Below, piece after piece: positions 18,384 to 28,329 of a stretch of DNA of 64,000 nt (position 1 is its first letter; each line of letters begins with the position of its first letter). The notes beneath the pieces are model-generated. The model had not been told where the DNA came from. It searched no databases and worked only from the letters and a program-made list of their open reading frames with translations. Made by a program: the position numbers and the translations under genes. The DNA comes from Paenibacillus oceani (GTDB taxonomy: Bacteria; Bacillota; Bacilli; Paenibacillales; NBRC-103111). The stretch is taken from the NCBI RefSeq assembly GCF_014705615.1, contig NZ_JACXJA010000003.1, forward strand, positions 349,785-413,784, read 5' to 3'.

Positions 18384-19100
18384 GTGGAGCTTTTCACCAT
18401 CTTTTGGCGCACTGTGCTGATCTACTTCGTGGTGTTTGTCATTCTGAGGCTGATGGGCAAGCGGGAGATCGGCAAGCTGTCCATATTTGACTTGGTAATC
18501 TCCATCATGATTGCCGAAATCGCTGTTTTTATTATCGACGATCCGCAATTGCCGATCGTAAACGGTCTACTGCCGATGGTCACGCTCGTACTGATTCAGA
18601 TCATGCTTGCTTACGTGACGCTCAAAAATCAGAAAGCACGGGCCTGGTTCGACGGAAAACCGAGCTATCTGATCGAAAACGGCATCCTGAATCAGGAGGA
18701 GATGCGAAGACAGCGGTATACGCTCGACGACTTGCTTATGCAACTGAGGGAACGCCAGGTGACCAATATGGCCGATGTCGAATTCGCCGTGCTGGAGACG
18801 TCGGGCAAGCTGTCCGTGATCGAGAAGCAGACGGAGCAGGATGCGGTGGAGCCGGAGAAGCAGCAACCTTCCGCACAGAAGGATGACGGGAGCGGCGAGC
18901 CGCGTTTCCGGTACGAAGGGCTGCCAATGCCGTTAATCATGGACGGCAAAGTTCAGGACGAAAATTTGATGAAAATGGGAAAGACGCGATTTTGGCTGAA
19001 AAACCAGATACAGTCTAAGGGAGTTTACGATTTCAAGGAAGTGTTCTTTTGCTCGATCGATCACCGGGGACGCATGTACCTGGACAAAAAGAGAAAATAA
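18384..19100 (+). CDS. DUF421 membrane protein (YrbG/YetF type)
   Basis: The 238-residue protein has three N-terminal transmembrane helices (about residues 5-85) with the family motif LRLMGKREIGKLSIFDLVISI, and a cytosolic domain with the conserved RRQRYTLDDLLMQLRERQV and ADVEFAVLETSGKLSV segments. A Lys/Gln/Glu-rich insert follows at about residues 160-185. The biochemical role is unknown; relatives are often sporulation- or stress-induced. GTG 18384 is chosen because GGAGGAG lies 8 nt upstream, and the longer frame adds non-family residues. Its position before spoVB matches Bacillus yrbG. Confidence 0.85.
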   Translation: MELFTIFWRTVLIYFVVFVILRLMGKREIGKLSIFDLVISIMIAEIAVFIIDDPQLPIVNGLLPMVTLVLIQIMLAYVTLKNQKARAWFDGKPSYLIENGILNQEEMRRQRYTLDDLLMQLRERQVTNMADVEFAVLETSGKLSVIEKQTEQDAVEPEKQQPSAQKDDGSGEPRFRYEGLPMPLIMDGKVQDENLMKMGKTRFWLKNQIQSKGVYDFKEVFFCSIDHRGRMYLDKKRK

Positions 19101-19132
19101 AAGCCGGCTTCGCCATCGGAACCGGCTTTTTT
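19099..19132. terminator. Bidirectional terminator between DUF421 and spoVB
   Basis: AAAAGCCGG (19099-19107, including the last bases of the DUF421 stop) pairs with CCGGCTTTT (19122-19130), followed by more T. The A-run on the left side makes it work for the convergent spoVB transcript as well. Confidence 0.85.
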
Positions 19133-19135
19133 GCA

Positions 19136-20692
19136 CTATTTTTTGCCGATCCAGGGAATCCGGGAGAAATCGCTGCGGTCGACCAGCTTCAAAGCGACGA
19201 TGCTGATCAGGTAAATGACGACGCCTGCCACGCTTGCCGCGATGAACCGGACGAGGGGATCGTCGTACCACGCTTCATTCATCATAAAGTAGCAAATCGT
19301 TCCCATGACGGCGGCGGCCAGCCCGGTTTTCCAATAGTCTGCTCCTTTCATCCGGAATTTGAGCATCCGCGTTACGCTATGCCAATGAAGCAGCGTTACC
19401 AAAGCGATATTGGCGTTGATCGCTACGACCGCGCCGAGTATGCCCCACTGCGGACGCGAGGCGAGGTAACCGATCAGCGCCAGCTTGACAACAGCGCCGA
19501 TCAGCGTATTCGTCAGGGCGCTTCCGGGCCGGTCGAGCGCCTGCAGGGTAGCCTGCAGCGGACTTTGGAAATAAAGGAACATGGCGACGGGCGCCATCAT
19601 CTTCAGCATTTTACCGACCTCGGCGTTGTTATACAAATAGTAGCAGAGCGGTTCGGCCAATACATACATGAGAACGGCGAACGGGGCTCCGGTGACGAGC
19701 GCGAGCCTGAGCGACTGGTGAAGCCGCTTGTGAATCGTCTTCATATCGCCTCGTGCGGCGGCTTCCGACAGCGAAGGAATAAGGGAAACCGAGAGCGAAT
19801 ACGTCAGCGCGCCGGGCATAAGCAGAATCGGGATCACCATCCCTTGCAGCACCCCGTATTGAGCAGTCGCAACCGCTGTCGCCACTCCTGCGACGGCGAG
19901 ACTTTGCGCGATCAGAATCGACTCCAGCAAGTAGGAGGTGGAGCCGACCAGCCTGCTGGCGGTGACAGGCACGGCGATGGAGAACAGCTTGCCCAGCCGG
20001 AACTCGCCGCTCGGGCCGCCGCCGTCAGAGACGGATTTTGCGGCGCCAAGCTGTTTGCGCGTTTTATCGCGACTGAAGCTGATCAGCAGCACCAGCATTC
20101 CGAACAGCTCGCCGATGACGACACCAATCATCGCGCCCGCTGCCGCCCATTCGACCCCGTAAGGGAGGAACAGATATGCGAGCGTCAGCATGGCGGCGAT
20201 CCGAACGAGCGTTTCGACGACTTGGGACAAGGCGGTCGGTATCATGTTCTGGCGGCCTTGAAAATAGCCGCGGTATACGGCGGAGAGCGCCACAATCGGC
20301 AGGATCGGACACATGCTCATAAAGGTATGGTACACTCTGGGGTCGGTCAGCAGCCGCGACGTAATCCAGGGAGCCGCCCATAAGCAGAACAGCGTGAAAA
20401 ATACCGCCAGACCGCAGGTGATCGCAAGCGAGACGCGCAGGATGGAGCGGATTTTCCGCTCGTTGCCTTCCGACTCCGCCTCCGCGACAAGTTTAGCTAC
20501 GGCCAGGGGGACGCCGCTTGAGATGATCGTGATGATCACGATCATGAACGGATAGCCGAGCTGGTACAGCCCGACCCCTTCGGCGCCGATAATTCGCGGA
20601 AGCGTAATGCGCGGAACGAAGCCGAGTATCCGGTTTACGATGCCGGCCGCAAGCAGAATCATAGTCCCTTTGATGAACGATTGCTTCCTCAA
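19136..20692 (-). CDS. spoVB: SpoVB, MOP-family lipid flippase of spore cortex synthesis
   Basis: SpoVB belongs to the MurJ/polysaccharide exporter branch of the MOP flippase superfamily and is needed for cortex peptidoglycan. The 518-residue protein has about 14 hydrophobic segments and the family-typical N-terminus KQSFIKGTMILLAAGIVNRILGF... followed by PRIIGAEGVGLYQ. It starts with TTG at 20692, 11 nt after AAGGA; no in-frame ATG gives a better start. It is convergent with the DUF421 gene and divergent from comN, as in Bacillus, where spoVB and yrzD are adjacent. Confidence 0.92.
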   Translation of the reverse strand: MRKQSFIKGTMILLAAGIVNRILGFVPRITLPRIIGAEGVGLYQLGYPFMIVIITIISSGVPLAVAKLVAEAESEGNERKIRSILRVSLAITCGLAVFFTLFCLWAAPWITSRLLTDPRVYHTFMSMCPILPIVALSAVYRGYFQGRQNMIPTALSQVVETLVRIAAMLTLAYLFLPYGVEWAAAGAMIGVVIGELFGMLVLLISFSRDKTRKQLGAAKSVSDGGGPSGEFRLGKLFSIAVPVTASRLVGSTSYLLESILIAQSLAVAGVATAVATAQYGVLQGMVIPILLMPGALTYSLSVSLIPSLSEAAARGDMKTIHKRLHQSLRLALVTGAPFAVLMYVLAEPLCYYLYNNAEVGKMLKMMAPVAMFLYFQSPLQATLQALDRPGSALTNTLIGAVVKLALIGYLASRPQWGILGAVVAINANIALVTLLHWHSVTRMLKFRMKGADYWKTGLAAAVMGTICYFMMNEAWYDDPLVRFIAASVAGVVIYLISIVALKLVDRSDFSRIPWIGKK

Positions 20693-20885
20693 GCGGTGCT
20701 ACATCCTTCCATTGTGGGATGGACAGTCTTATCTCCATGAATATGCGGACAAGGCACAAGCTCATGCAACAAATTTAGGAAGAGAGGCGGGAGCGGAAGG
20801 AATCGGGTCGGCGGCGGCGAATACAGAAAGCGTAGGACGTACATGGGCCCGGAAGCGTAGAAGCGGTCAAGGGAGGAATACGAGG

Positions 20886-21179
20886 ATGGATGAGGACGCT
20901 TACGAACCAACCGAGCAGATGGATGAGCCCGGATTATCCGAAGAAGAATTAAATGAAACGATCGAGCAGCTGTGCCGCAGCAAAGCGGAGGAATTCCGGA
21001 TGATCGGGTACGAACACGTGACCGGAAAAGAGATTTGGGACTGCGTAAGCGACAAATATGCCAAAATGGGAACCCCAAGAATTCACCAGATTGTTAACGA
21101 CATTTTATCGCTCAAAGCGACTTCGTTTATGAACTGGATGACGATGAGCATATACCGCCAAGACGCCCGTTTCGAATAG
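20886..21179 (+). CDS. comN: ComN, post-transcriptional regulator
   Basis: The 97-residue acidic protein matches the ComN/YrzD family, which in Bacillus subtilis promotes accumulation of the comE mRNA. Its length is right and the position between spoVB and secDF is conserved. Features are an acidic N-terminus rich in Glu (DEDAYEPTEQMDE), a helical core with GYEHVTGKEIWDCV, and an ILSLKATSFMNWMT segment. ATG 20886 follows AAGGGAGGA by 8 nt; the frame continues upstream but without a better start. Molecular mechanism is known only from the Bacillus homolog. Confidence 0.85.
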   Translation: MDEDAYEPTEQMDEPGLSEEELNETIEQLCRSKAEEFRMIGYEHVTGKEIWDCVSDKYAKMGTPRIHQIVNDILSLKATSFMNWMTMSIYRQDARFE

Positions 21180-21336
21180 AAGCGCGGCTTTTTTTTGTGA
21201 CGGGGGGACTATGTGTCGGTCAGGTCCGCGGGTGCGGCGGGGGGCGTTATACGGCGCTGGAGAGAGGTGCCCGCAGCAGGAAGGAAAGAGCGGATTTGAC
21301 GTTTTTTGGCCGGAGCGTGCACGCCCGGCTGTCAAA

Positions 21337-21365
21337 TTGACTCGATTTTAGACGGTGGTTATAAT
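21337..21365 (+). promoter_or_regulatory. Sigma-A promoter of secD-secF
   Basis: TTGACT (21337-21342), a 17-bp spacer and a perfect TATAAT (21360-21365) lie 32 bp upstream of the secD ATG. Confidence 0.88.
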
Positions 21366-21397
21366 AGGAATATTGAGTATGGAAGGGAGTCGCTCAC

Positions 21398-22630
21398 ATG
21401 AATATGAAGCGATTGGCGGCATTTGTGCTTATCGTGGTAATCACTCTAGGCGTCGTAGCATGGTCAAGCCCGGGATTGCTGTCCAAGGTGAGACTCGGAT
21501 TGGATTTGAAGGGCGGCTTTGAAATTTTGTACGTAGCCGAGCCGATCGATGAAGGCAAAGCAGTAACGCGCGATTCTCTGGTCCAGACCGCACAAAGTCT
21601 CGCCAAGCGCGCAGACGCAAGCGGAGTAGCCGAGCCGGAAGTTACTACGGAAGGAACGGACCGGATTCGCGTCAAGCTGGCCGGCGTGGAGAACCAAGAA
21701 GAGGTCCGGGCGCTTCTGCGCAAGCCGGCGGAGCTGACCTTCAGAGGGCCGGACGGCAAGAAAGAAATGGTAGGGAGCGATTTCGTCGAAGGCGCGGCGG
21801 AGGTCGGCTTTAATCAGACGAATCAGCCGATCATTTCCATCGAAGTGAAGGACAAAGCCAAGTTCGCCGAGATTACCCAGCGTTTGCTCGGACAACCCTT
21901 GGCGATTTATTTGGACGAAACCCAGCTGTCCGCTCCGGTCGTTCAGCAGGTTCTGACGGACGGCAAGGCGACGATTACCGGCAGCTACACGTACGAGGAA
22001 GCCAAAGAACTGAAGGATATTATTAACTTGGGCGCGCTTCCGCTGAAGCTAACGGAGAAATATACCCAGTCCGTCGGCGCTACGCTCGGACAGCAGTCGC
22101 TGGAGCAGACGATTAAGGCCGGCATTATCGGCTCGCTGCTGATCCTGCTGTTTATGGTGGTGTTCTACCGCGTGCCGGGCATCGTGGCGGCGATTACGCT
22201 GATCACGTACACCTGGCTCGTGCTGCTCGTCTTTTATTGGATGAACGCCACGCTGACGCTTCCGGGCATCGCGGCACTCATTCTCGGGATCGGGATGGCG
22301 GTCGACGCCAACATCATCAAGTTCGAACGCGTCAAGGAAGAGATTCGCAGCGGCAAAAGCCTGCTGTCATCTCTGAAATCCGGTCACAAGCATTCGTTCC
22401 GGACAATTATGGACGCCAACATTACCAACATCATTTCCTGCGGCGTCTTGTATTATATCGGTAACGGCGCCATCCGCGGATTCGCGCTGACGATGATCGT
22501 GAGCATTCTGATCAGCATGCTGACCAACGTATTGTTCTCGCGCTTTTTGATCACCTTGCTTGTCCGCAGCAATTTGTTCAAAAAGCCGGTTTATTTCGGA
22601 GTAAAGGAGGCGGACATCCGTGAACTATAA
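21398..22630 (+). CDS. secD: SecD, protein translocase subunit
   Basis: SecD and SecF form an RND-type membrane complex that uses proton motive force to pull exported proteins out of the Sec channel. The 410-residue SecD has an N-terminal transmembrane helix, the D1 signature LGLDLKGGFEILY, a large extracellular domain, and five C-terminal helices with GLVAM-like TLPGIAALILGIGMAVDANI containing the key Asp. RBS GGAAGGGAG precedes the ATG. In Bacillus subtilis the two proteins are fused as SecDF; here they are separate genes overlapping by 11 nt. Confidence 0.96.
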   Translation: MNMKRLAAFVLIVVITLGVVAWSSPGLLSKVRLGLDLKGGFEILYVAEPIDEGKAVTRDSLVQTAQSLAKRADASGVAEPEVTTEGTDRIRVKLAGVENQEEVRALLRKPAELTFRGPDGKKEMVGSDFVEGAAEVGFNQTNQPIISIEVKDKAKFAEITQRLLGQPLAIYLDETQLSAPVVQQVLTDGKATITGSYTYEEAKELKDIINLGALPLKLTEKYTQSVGATLGQQSLEQTIKAGIIGSLLILLFMVVFYRVPGIVAAITLITYTWLVLLVFYWMNATLTLPGIAALILGIGMAVDANIIKFERVKEEIRSGKSLLSSLKSGHKHSFRTIMDANITNIISCGVLYYIGNGAIRGFALTMIVSILISMLTNVLFSRFLITLLVRSNLFKKPVYFGVKEADIREL

Positions 22631-23534
22631 AAATCGGTACGACTTTGTCAAAAACCGGAACTTGTTTTTCGGCGCCTCCTTGCTCGTCACCATTATCGGG
22701 ATTGTGATCCTGCTCATATCGGGACTGCACTACGGGGTCGATTTCAAGGCGGGCACGTCGCTGGACGTAGCGCTCGGCAAAACGACGGATCGAGCTCAGG
22801 TGGAGAAAGTGTTCGGAGACGCCGGGCTGAACCCGGTTATCCTGACGATGGGAGGCAACAACGACCGCTTCTCGGCCAGGTACGATGAGGTGCTGACCGA
22901 AGAGCAGGTCAAGCAAGTGATAACCGCCTTTACGGGCACCTACGGTGATCAAGTGTCTCACGAGGTCAATACCGTTTCCCCGGATATGGCTAACGAGATG
23001 AAGAACAAAGCGATTCTTGCCGTAGCCGTCGCCAGTATTGCGGTCAGCTTGTACGTCACGATCCGCTTCGAATGGCGGTTTGCGCTGTCGGCGATCGTTA
23101 CGATTTTGTACGACGCGTTTTTCGTTATCGCGATCTTCTCGATCTTCCGTCTGGAGGTTGACCTTCCGTTCGTAGCCGCGGTGCTGACGACGATCGGGTA
23201 TTCGATCAATGACAAGATCGTTATTTTGGACCGGATTCGCGAAAACTTGCGGTTTGCCAAGCTTAAAAGCGAAGGCGATCTGGCCGAGCTCGTTCATACG
23301 AGCATCTGGCAGACGATGAGCCGCTCGATCAATACGGTCGTCACAGTAATTATCGCAGCTGTCTGCTTGTACCTGTTCGGCAGCGAATCGATCAAGCTGT
23401 TCGCGCTGGCGAAGCTGATCGGGCTTGTAAGCGGCGTGTACTCTTCGATTTGTCTCGCTACTCCGCTGTGGTATCTGCTTAAGCGGGCTACGCTGAGATC
23501 CGGTAAAGTAGCGCCTGCCAAAGCGAATTCGTAA
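22620..23534 (+). CDS. secF: SecF, protein translocase subunit
   Basis: The 304-residue partner of SecD has the N-terminal YDFVKNRNLFF segment, the periplasmic-type P1 start GVDFKAGT, and a six-helix membrane domain including the conserved TTIGYSINDKIVILDRIREN motif. It starts with GTG at 22620, 9 nt after AAAGGAGG, and overlaps the secD stop by 11 nt, which points to coupled translation at equal stoichiometry. It is followed by a CDF transporter after 42 bp. Confidence 0.95.
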   Translation: MNYKNRYDFVKNRNLFFGASLLVTIIGIVILLISGLHYGVDFKAGTSLDVALGKTTDRAQVEKVFGDAGLNPVILTMGGNNDRFSARYDEVLTEEQVKQVITAFTGTYGDQVSHEVNTVSPDMANEMKNKAILAVAVASIAVSLYVTIRFEWRFALSAIVTILYDAFFVIAIFSIFRLEVDLPFVAAVLTTIGYSINDKIVILDRIRENLRFAKLKSEGDLAELVHTSIWQTMSRSINTVVTVIIAAVCLYLFGSESIKLFALAKLIGLVSGVYSSICLATPLWYLLKRATLRSGKVAPAKANS

Positions 23535-23576
23535 TATCGGCTGAAGGAGCGTTTTCAACATGTAAGGGGGGGCCAT

Positions 23577-24527
23577 ATGTCGGAGCAGCGTTTCGAAAAA
23601 GCGCAATTTGCGGCTTGGCTTAGCATTATCGGAAATATCGCGCTCGCGGTCTTGAAAGGGATCTTCGGCTGGTTGTCCGGCAGTAAAGCATTGCTTGCGG
23701 ATGCGGCCAACTCGGCCTCGGACGTAGCGGGATCGATTGCGGTTTTGATCGGGCTGAAGGCGGCCAGACGCGCGCCCGATCGGGACCATCCGTACGGACA
23801 CGGCAAGGCGGAATCGGTTTCCGCAATTATCGTATCGGTGCTGTTGCTATTGGTCGGGCTCGAGATCGGCATCAATTCCGTCAAAACGATGTACGCGGGA
23901 GTGACGCAAGCTCCCGAAGAATTCGCCCTTATCGCTATAGGCATCTCGATCGTTGTCAAAGAGTTTTTGTTCCACTATAATTTTCGTCTTGGAAAGAAGC
24001 TTTCGAGCCAAGCGCTTATCGCCAGCGCCTGGGACCACAGAACCGACGTAATGTCGTCGGTGGCCGTCCTGATCGGCGTAGGCGGAGCGGTGCTCGGAGC
24101 TTATATGAACCAGCCGCTTCTGTACTACCTGGACCCGCTGGCGGGACTGTTCGTCGCCTTGCTCGTGCTGCGGATGGGATACAAGCTCGTGATGGAATCG
24201 GTTCACAAGACGATCGATCATGTGCTTCACAAGGAAGATACCGAAGAGCTGCTGGATACGGCTCAGCGGGTCAAAGGCGTAATTACGGTCAATGAACTGC
24301 GCGCCCGCGAGCATGGGCATTATGTGATCGTAGACATTAAAATCAGCGTGAATCCGAGAATTACGGTCAGCGAAGGCCACGATATCGGAAAAGCGGTGAA
24401 GCACCAGCTTCTCAGCAAATTCAGTCATGTGTCGGACGTATTCATTCATGTTAATCCATACGATCCGGGATATCCGTACAAGGATGTCAGTTCGGAGCAT
24501 CCCGACTTCCCGACGCTGCTGCATTGA
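23577..24527 (+). CDS. Cation diffusion facilitator (CDF) metal exporter
   Basis: CDF proteins are dimeric antiporters that export Zn, Fe, Mn or similar divalent cations. The 316-residue protein has six transmembrane helices, the metal-site motif LLADAANSASDVAGS in helix 2, the DHPYGHGKAE loop, a second Asp pair in AWDHRTDVMSS of helix 5, and a C-terminal metallochaperone-like domain (about residues 205-295). The Asp-rich pattern resembles FieF-like members, but metal specificity cannot be assigned. It sits in the conserved secDF-recJ interval. Confidence 0.9.
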   Translation: MSEQRFEKAQFAAWLSIIGNIALAVLKGIFGWLSGSKALLADAANSASDVAGSIAVLIGLKAARRAPDRDHPYGHGKAESVSAIIVSVLLLLVGLEIGINSVKTMYAGVTQAPEEFALIAIGISIVVKEFLFHYNFRLGKKLSSQALIASAWDHRTDVMSSVAVLIGVGGAVLGAYMNQPLLYYLDPLAGLFVALLVLRMGYKLVMESVHKTIDHVLHKEDTEELLDTAQRVKGVITVNELRAREHGHYVIVDIKISVNPRITVSEGHDIGKAVKHQLLSKFSHVSDVFIHVNPYDPGYPYKDVSSEHPDFPTLLH

Positions 24528-24560
24528 GGAGAAGCCGGAAGTAGGGAGGGGGAGGCAACT

Positions 24561-26990
24561 ATGCTTCAACCGAAGGCAAGGTGGAAAGTAAACGGCATCG
24601 AACGGCATGTCGCCGAGTCGCTGGCGAAGGAGCTGAAGCTTCATCCCGTCATCGCAGGTATGCTGGTTGCCCGAGGCATTACCGATATAGGAGAAGCCAG
24701 GCGGTTTCTCAAAGGGGGAAAGGATCATTTTCATGATCCTTTTCTACTCGATGGCATGGAACGGGCGGTGGAGCGGATTCGAAGCGCGCTTCAAGCCGGA
24801 GAGAAAATAAGAGTATATGGGGATTACGACGCGGACGGCGTGAGCAGCACCTCGCTTATGGTGCATTTGCTGCGCCGTCTCGGCGCGGAATTCGATACCT
24901 ATATCCCGCATCGGGCCACCGAAGGGTACGGTCTGAATGTCAATGCAATCGACCTCGCAAAGCAAAGCGGCGTATCGCTTATCGTAACCGTTGACACGGG
25001 AATCAGCGCCCGCGAGCAGATCGCTTATGCGACGGAGAGTGGCATCGACGTCATCGTTACGGACCATCACGAGCCGCCGGAGCTGCTGCCGGATGCCGTA
25101 GCGATTCTGAATCCGAAGAAACCCGGATGCCCGTATCCGTTTAAGTCGCTCGCGGGGGTAGGCGTCGCGTTCAAGCTTGCGCACGCGCTGCTCGAGGAGC
25201 TTCCCGAGGAGCTGCTGGAAATTGCGGCAATCGGTACAGTGGCGGATTTGATGCCGCTTGTCGGAGAGAACCGCGTGATCGTCAAGCTTGGCCTGGAGCG
25301 GATGCAGGATAGCGCTTACGCCGGCATTCAGGCTTTGCTGGACGTGTCCGGAGCGGGCGATAAGGAGGTTACCTCCACGCATCTGGGCTTCTCGCTGGCG
25401 CCTCGCATTAATGCAAGCGGAAGGCTCGAGCATGCTTCGGACGCCGTACGGCTGCTGACGACTGACGATCCCGAGGAAGCGGAGCTCATAGCGACTTCGC
25501 TCGATTTGCTGAACAAGGAGCGTCAGCGGATTGTCGAAGAGATGACGAAGGAAGCGCTGGACGTCTTGACGCGCAAAGATCCCGATTTCTCCAGCCAAGT
25601 GATCGTAGTGGCGGCGGAAGGCTGGAACGTGGGTGTAATCGGAATCGTGGCGGCGAAGCTGCTGGAGCGCTTCTACCGGCCGGTAATCGTCCTTGCGATC
25701 GATCCGGCTACGGGGCTGGCCAAAGGCTCGGCGCGTTCGATTCCGGGATACGATATTTATCAGGCGCTGACCCATACTGCGGGGCTTCTCGATCATTACG
25801 GCGGACATCAGGCGGCGGCAGGGATGACGATTCATCGCGACCGTCTGGACGAATTCGCCGCAGCCTTGAACGCTCTTGCCGAACAATGGCTGACTGCCGA
25901 GGATCTCGTGCCGCTAATTCAGGCGGATGCGGACTTCACGCTTGTTGACGTGACCGTGGATATCATTCGTCAGATCGAGGCGCTTGCCCCGTTCGGAATG
26001 GGCAATCCGGCCCCCAGGTTCGTCTTGTCGGGATTAAATGTCCAGGAGAAGCGGGCGCTCGGCAAAGACAAACAGCATTTGAAGCTGATGCTGACCGAGC
26101 CGGGAGGTTCGTCTCCAGGCACGGTAGAGGCGGTAGGCTTCGGGCGCGGAGCCATGCTGGAGCTTATCTCGCCGACGGCGAGGATCGACATCCTCGGGGA
26201 GCTCGGCATTAACGAGTGGAACGGCGTCCGCAAGCCGCAAATCGTCATTCAGGATATGCGGGTGCCGCATGTGCAAGTATTCGATTGGCGCGGGGCCAAG
26301 ATGACCGTAGACAAGTTTGCGGATACGTGCGGAGCGGTACGGCAAGAGCCGGGCGGGCCCGGGCGCGAGGCGATTCTCGTAGAAGCGGGTGCGCCCTCGA
26401 AGCTGATCGATCCGGACCGGATCAGTTGCGGGTTGTGGGCGATGGACGGCAGCTTGGGGGCGATCCCTCTAAATGCGGCCGCCAAGTCGGCCAGTCTCGC
26501 GGAAGCCGACGATGTGCTGATCGTTACGCTCCCGGACCGGCTGGAACGTCTGGAGTCGGCGCTGGCAGTGTGCCGGGCGAAACGGATTTACGCCGCATTT
26601 GCCGATTGGGACCGCGATTACGCTGCACTACCGTCGAGAGACACGTTTAAGGCGCTGTACCAGGAAGCGATCCGGAAGGGCGAGTGGGATGAGCGGAACA
26701 TCTCGTTTCTTGAGCCGCTTCGCCGAAAGTCCGGATTATCCGAAGGACTGATTCGGTTTATGCTCACGGTTTTTGAAGAATTGCAATTTATCGATAAGAT
26801 GGGATCTGTCTGCAAAACGGCGGCATCACCCAAGAAGCGGGATCTTGCCGAATCGCCCGCTTATCAAAGCCGTCAGCAGCGCGGCGAGGTCGAGCAAGTG
26901 CTCGTCTACTCGAACGCGCAGCAGCTGACGGACTGGATTACGGACCGGCTGGCCGTTCAATCGAAACGTATGATGGAGGTAACAGGATGA
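24561..26990 (+). CDS. recJ: RecJ, single-strand-specific 5'-3' exonuclease
   Basis: RecJ is a DHH-superfamily exonuclease that resects 5' ends in recombination and mismatch repair. The 809-residue protein has motif I DYDADGV (Asp88, Asp90, Asp92), the DHH motif at 168-170, and the DHHA1 motif GGHQAAAGM (about residues 415-420), followed by an OB-fold domain. The C-terminal 200 residues form the extra domain found in Firmicute RecJ, which is longer than the 577-residue E. coli enzyme. The ATG follows AGGGAGGGGGAGG. Its end overlaps apt by 4 nt (ATGA). Confidence 0.95.
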   Translation: MLQPKARWKVNGIERHVAESLAKELKLHPVIAGMLVARGITDIGEARRFLKGGKDHFHDPFLLDGMERAVERIRSALQAGEKIRVYGDYDADGVSSTSLMVHLLRRLGAEFDTYIPHRATEGYGLNVNAIDLAKQSGVSLIVTVDTGISAREQIAYATESGIDVIVTDHHEPPELLPDAVAILNPKKPGCPYPFKSLAGVGVAFKLAHALLEELPEELLEIAAIGTVADLMPLVGENRVIVKLGLERMQDSAYAGIQALLDVSGAGDKEVTSTHLGFSLAPRINASGRLEHASDAVRLLTTDDPEEAELIATSLDLLNKERQRIVEEMTKEALDVLTRKDPDFSSQVIVVAAEGWNVGVIGIVAAKLLERFYRPVIVLAIDPATGLAKGSARSIPGYDIYQALTHTAGLLDHYGGHQAAAGMTIHRDRLDEFAAALNALAEQWLTAEDLVPLIQADADFTLVDVTVDIIRQIEALAPFGMGNPAPRFVLSGLNVQEKRALGKDKQHLKLMLTEPGGSSPGTVEAVGFGRGAMLELISPTARIDILGELGINEWNGVRKPQIVIQDMRVPHVQVFDWRGAKMTVDKFADTCGAVRQEPGGPGREAILVEAGAPSKLIDPDRISCGLWAMDGSLGAIPLNAAAKSASLAEADDVLIVTLPDRLERLESALAVCRAKRIYAAFADWDRDYAALPSRDTFKALYQEAIRKGEWDERNISFLEPLRRKSGLSEGLIRFMLTVFEELQFIDKMGSVCKTAASPKKRDLAESPAYQSRQQRGEVEQVLVYSNAQQLTDWITDRLAVQSKRMMEVTG

Positions 26991-27499
26991 ATCTCAAAGA
27001 GCATATTCGCGTCATTCCCGACTTTCCGCAACCGGGTATCCGCTTCAAGGACATTACGACGCTGCTGAACAACGGTCCGGTCTACAAGGAAGTTATCGAT
27101 CATCTTGCGCAGCGGTACCGGGACAGCGGCATCGATCTGGTCGCAGGGCCTGAAGCGCGCGGTTTCGTCATCGGCGCTCCGCTCGCTTACGCGCTGGGCG
27201 TCGGCTTCGTGCCGATCCGCAAAAGCGGCAAACTGCCGGGTGAGACGATCGAGGTCGGCTACGATCTGGAGTACGGCAAAGATAAGCTTGCCATTCATAA
27301 AGATGCGATCCGACCGGGGCAGCGGGTATTGATCGCGGACGATTTGCTTGCAACAGGAGGTACGATCGCAAGCACGCTCCAACTGATCCGCCAGCTCGGC
27401 GGCGACGTTGTCGGCGCGACGTTTTTGATCGAGCTGTCTTATTTGAACGGTAGAGAGAAGCTGGGCGGCATCGAGATCGAATCGCTGGTCCAGTATTGA
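26987..27499 (+). CDS. apt: Apt, adenine phosphoribosyltransferase
   Basis: Apt salvages adenine to AMP using PRPP. The 170-residue protein has the N-terminal [18 protein letters not shown], the GPEARGF loop and the 13-residue PRPP-binding motif [13 protein letters not shown]. Length is standard. It is translationally coupled to recJ and followed by an intrinsic terminator, so recJ-apt ends here. In Bacillus relA follows directly; here an accessory block intervenes. Confidence 0.97.
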   Translation: MNLKEHIRVIPDFPQPGIRFKDITTLLNNGPVYKEVIDHLAQRYRDSGIDLVAGPEARGFVIGAPLAYALGVGFVPIRKSGKLPGETIEVGYDLEYGKDKLAIHKDAIRPGQRVLIADDLLATGGTIASTLQLIRQLGGDVVGATFLIELSYLNGREKLGGIEIESLVQY

Positions 27500-27510
27500 T
27501 TTTACACAAG

Positions 27511-27569
27511 ACGCCCGTGCGGTGGTCCTGAACGGCAGTAATGCCCGGGACCGAAGCACGGGCGTTTTT
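27511..27569 (+). terminator. Terminator of recJ-apt
   Basis: ACGCCCGTGC (27511-27520) pairs perfectly with GCACGGGCGT (27556-27565), followed by TTTT. The 35-nt loop contains a second small stem GGTCC/GGACC. Confidence 0.85.
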
Positions 27570-27908
27570 GTCGGCCGTTCCTGTTGCCGGTTAGGTGGAA
27601 CGCTGGTTGTTGCTTTACATTTACAAGCAGATTGATAGTGCCGAGCGGCCCGCGCCGAAGGATGAAGGATGATTTGTTGCTCTTGCGAGCAGCCCGGACT
27701 CCGAGTCTTTCGCAGTTTAACCAAAGGTTGGGAAGCGCAGAACCGGCTATTGCGGCTTGCAGGGATCTGGAGCGGAACGCGCTGTTTCTGCTGTCGTTTT
27801 TCCAGTAGGCGGAGTCGGCCGAAGCCGGGGCCTCAAAGGAACGAACCAGGGGCAGGCCGGGGTGCGGACGTTCGTGTTCGGCTGCAGCGTTTTGAAAAAC
27901 TTGTAGGC

Positions 27909-28098
27909 TTAAGAGCGATTTGGAGCTCTTATTCGTTTGGAAATTTGCTTCGAAGCGGTAATAAGAGCGGTTTGCAACTGCTAAATAACCAAAAACGGCG
28001 CGTTTTCAGCGAAACTGCTGGAATAAGAGCTTCAAACCGCACTTATTTTCTGTAAGTTAGGCGGATATTGTAAATTAAGAGGTCCAAACCGCTCTTAT
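27909..28098. repeat. Four-copy array of the dispersed 25-bp repeat
   Basis: Copies are at 27909-27933 (plus), 27961-27985 (plus), 28022-28046 (minus) and 28074-28098 (minus), spaced 52, 61 and 52 bp. The consensus core is AAGAGCGGTTTGGANCTCTT. The first two and last two are in opposite orientation, so the array as a whole is an inverted repeat. Intervening segments are AT-rich and unrelated at a glance. Confidence 0.7.
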
Positions 28099-28195
28099 CG
28101 TGCTAGACAGGGTGGTCATGCCACATCGTGCCAAGTATTACGCCGGCTATGGGCGTCATGCCCTTTTTGGAGAAGAATCGCAGCTGAGGAGGACT

Positions 28196-28276
28196 ACAAG
28201 AAACGGTTGTAAAAAGCGGTAACGAGAAACAGTTACAAGAAACGGTAATTAGAAGAAGTAACAAGAAGAAGTAACA
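28196..28276 (+). repeat. AG-rich tandem repeats
   Basis: ACAAGAAACGGT occurs at 28196-28207 and 28235-28246 (39 bp apart), followed by two perfect 13-bp copies of AGAAGAAGTAACA (28251-28263, 28264-28276). The block ends 36 bp before the subtilase ribosome binding site. Confidence 0.6.
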
Positions 28277-28329
28277 AGGAAACACCCGGTTTATTTTCCG
28301 GGAAATAAAAACAGAGGAGGGGCACGTCT

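Larger units (their letters stand above)
27500..28329. other. Intergenic region between apt and the subtilase gene
   Basis: This 830-bp stretch holds the apt terminator, a four-copy array of the dispersed 25-bp repeat (27909-28098) and an AG-rich tandem repeat (28196-28276). A small hairpin CCCGG (28285-28289) with CCGGG (28298-28302) lies just before the next ribosome binding site. Frames such as 27669-28055 run through the repeats, lack ribosome binding sites and are not taken as genes. Confidence 0.6.

Noticed and set aside
21180..21200. Terminator after comN
   Set aside because: There is an eight-T run but no convincing stem in front of it.
27669..28055. 128-residue plus-strand frame downstream of apt
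   Set aside because: Runs through the dispersed repeat array and has no ribosome site or recognisable domain.
27909..28098. Repeat array considered as a CRISPR array
   Set aside because: Copies are imperfect, change orientation within the array, and no cas gene is present.
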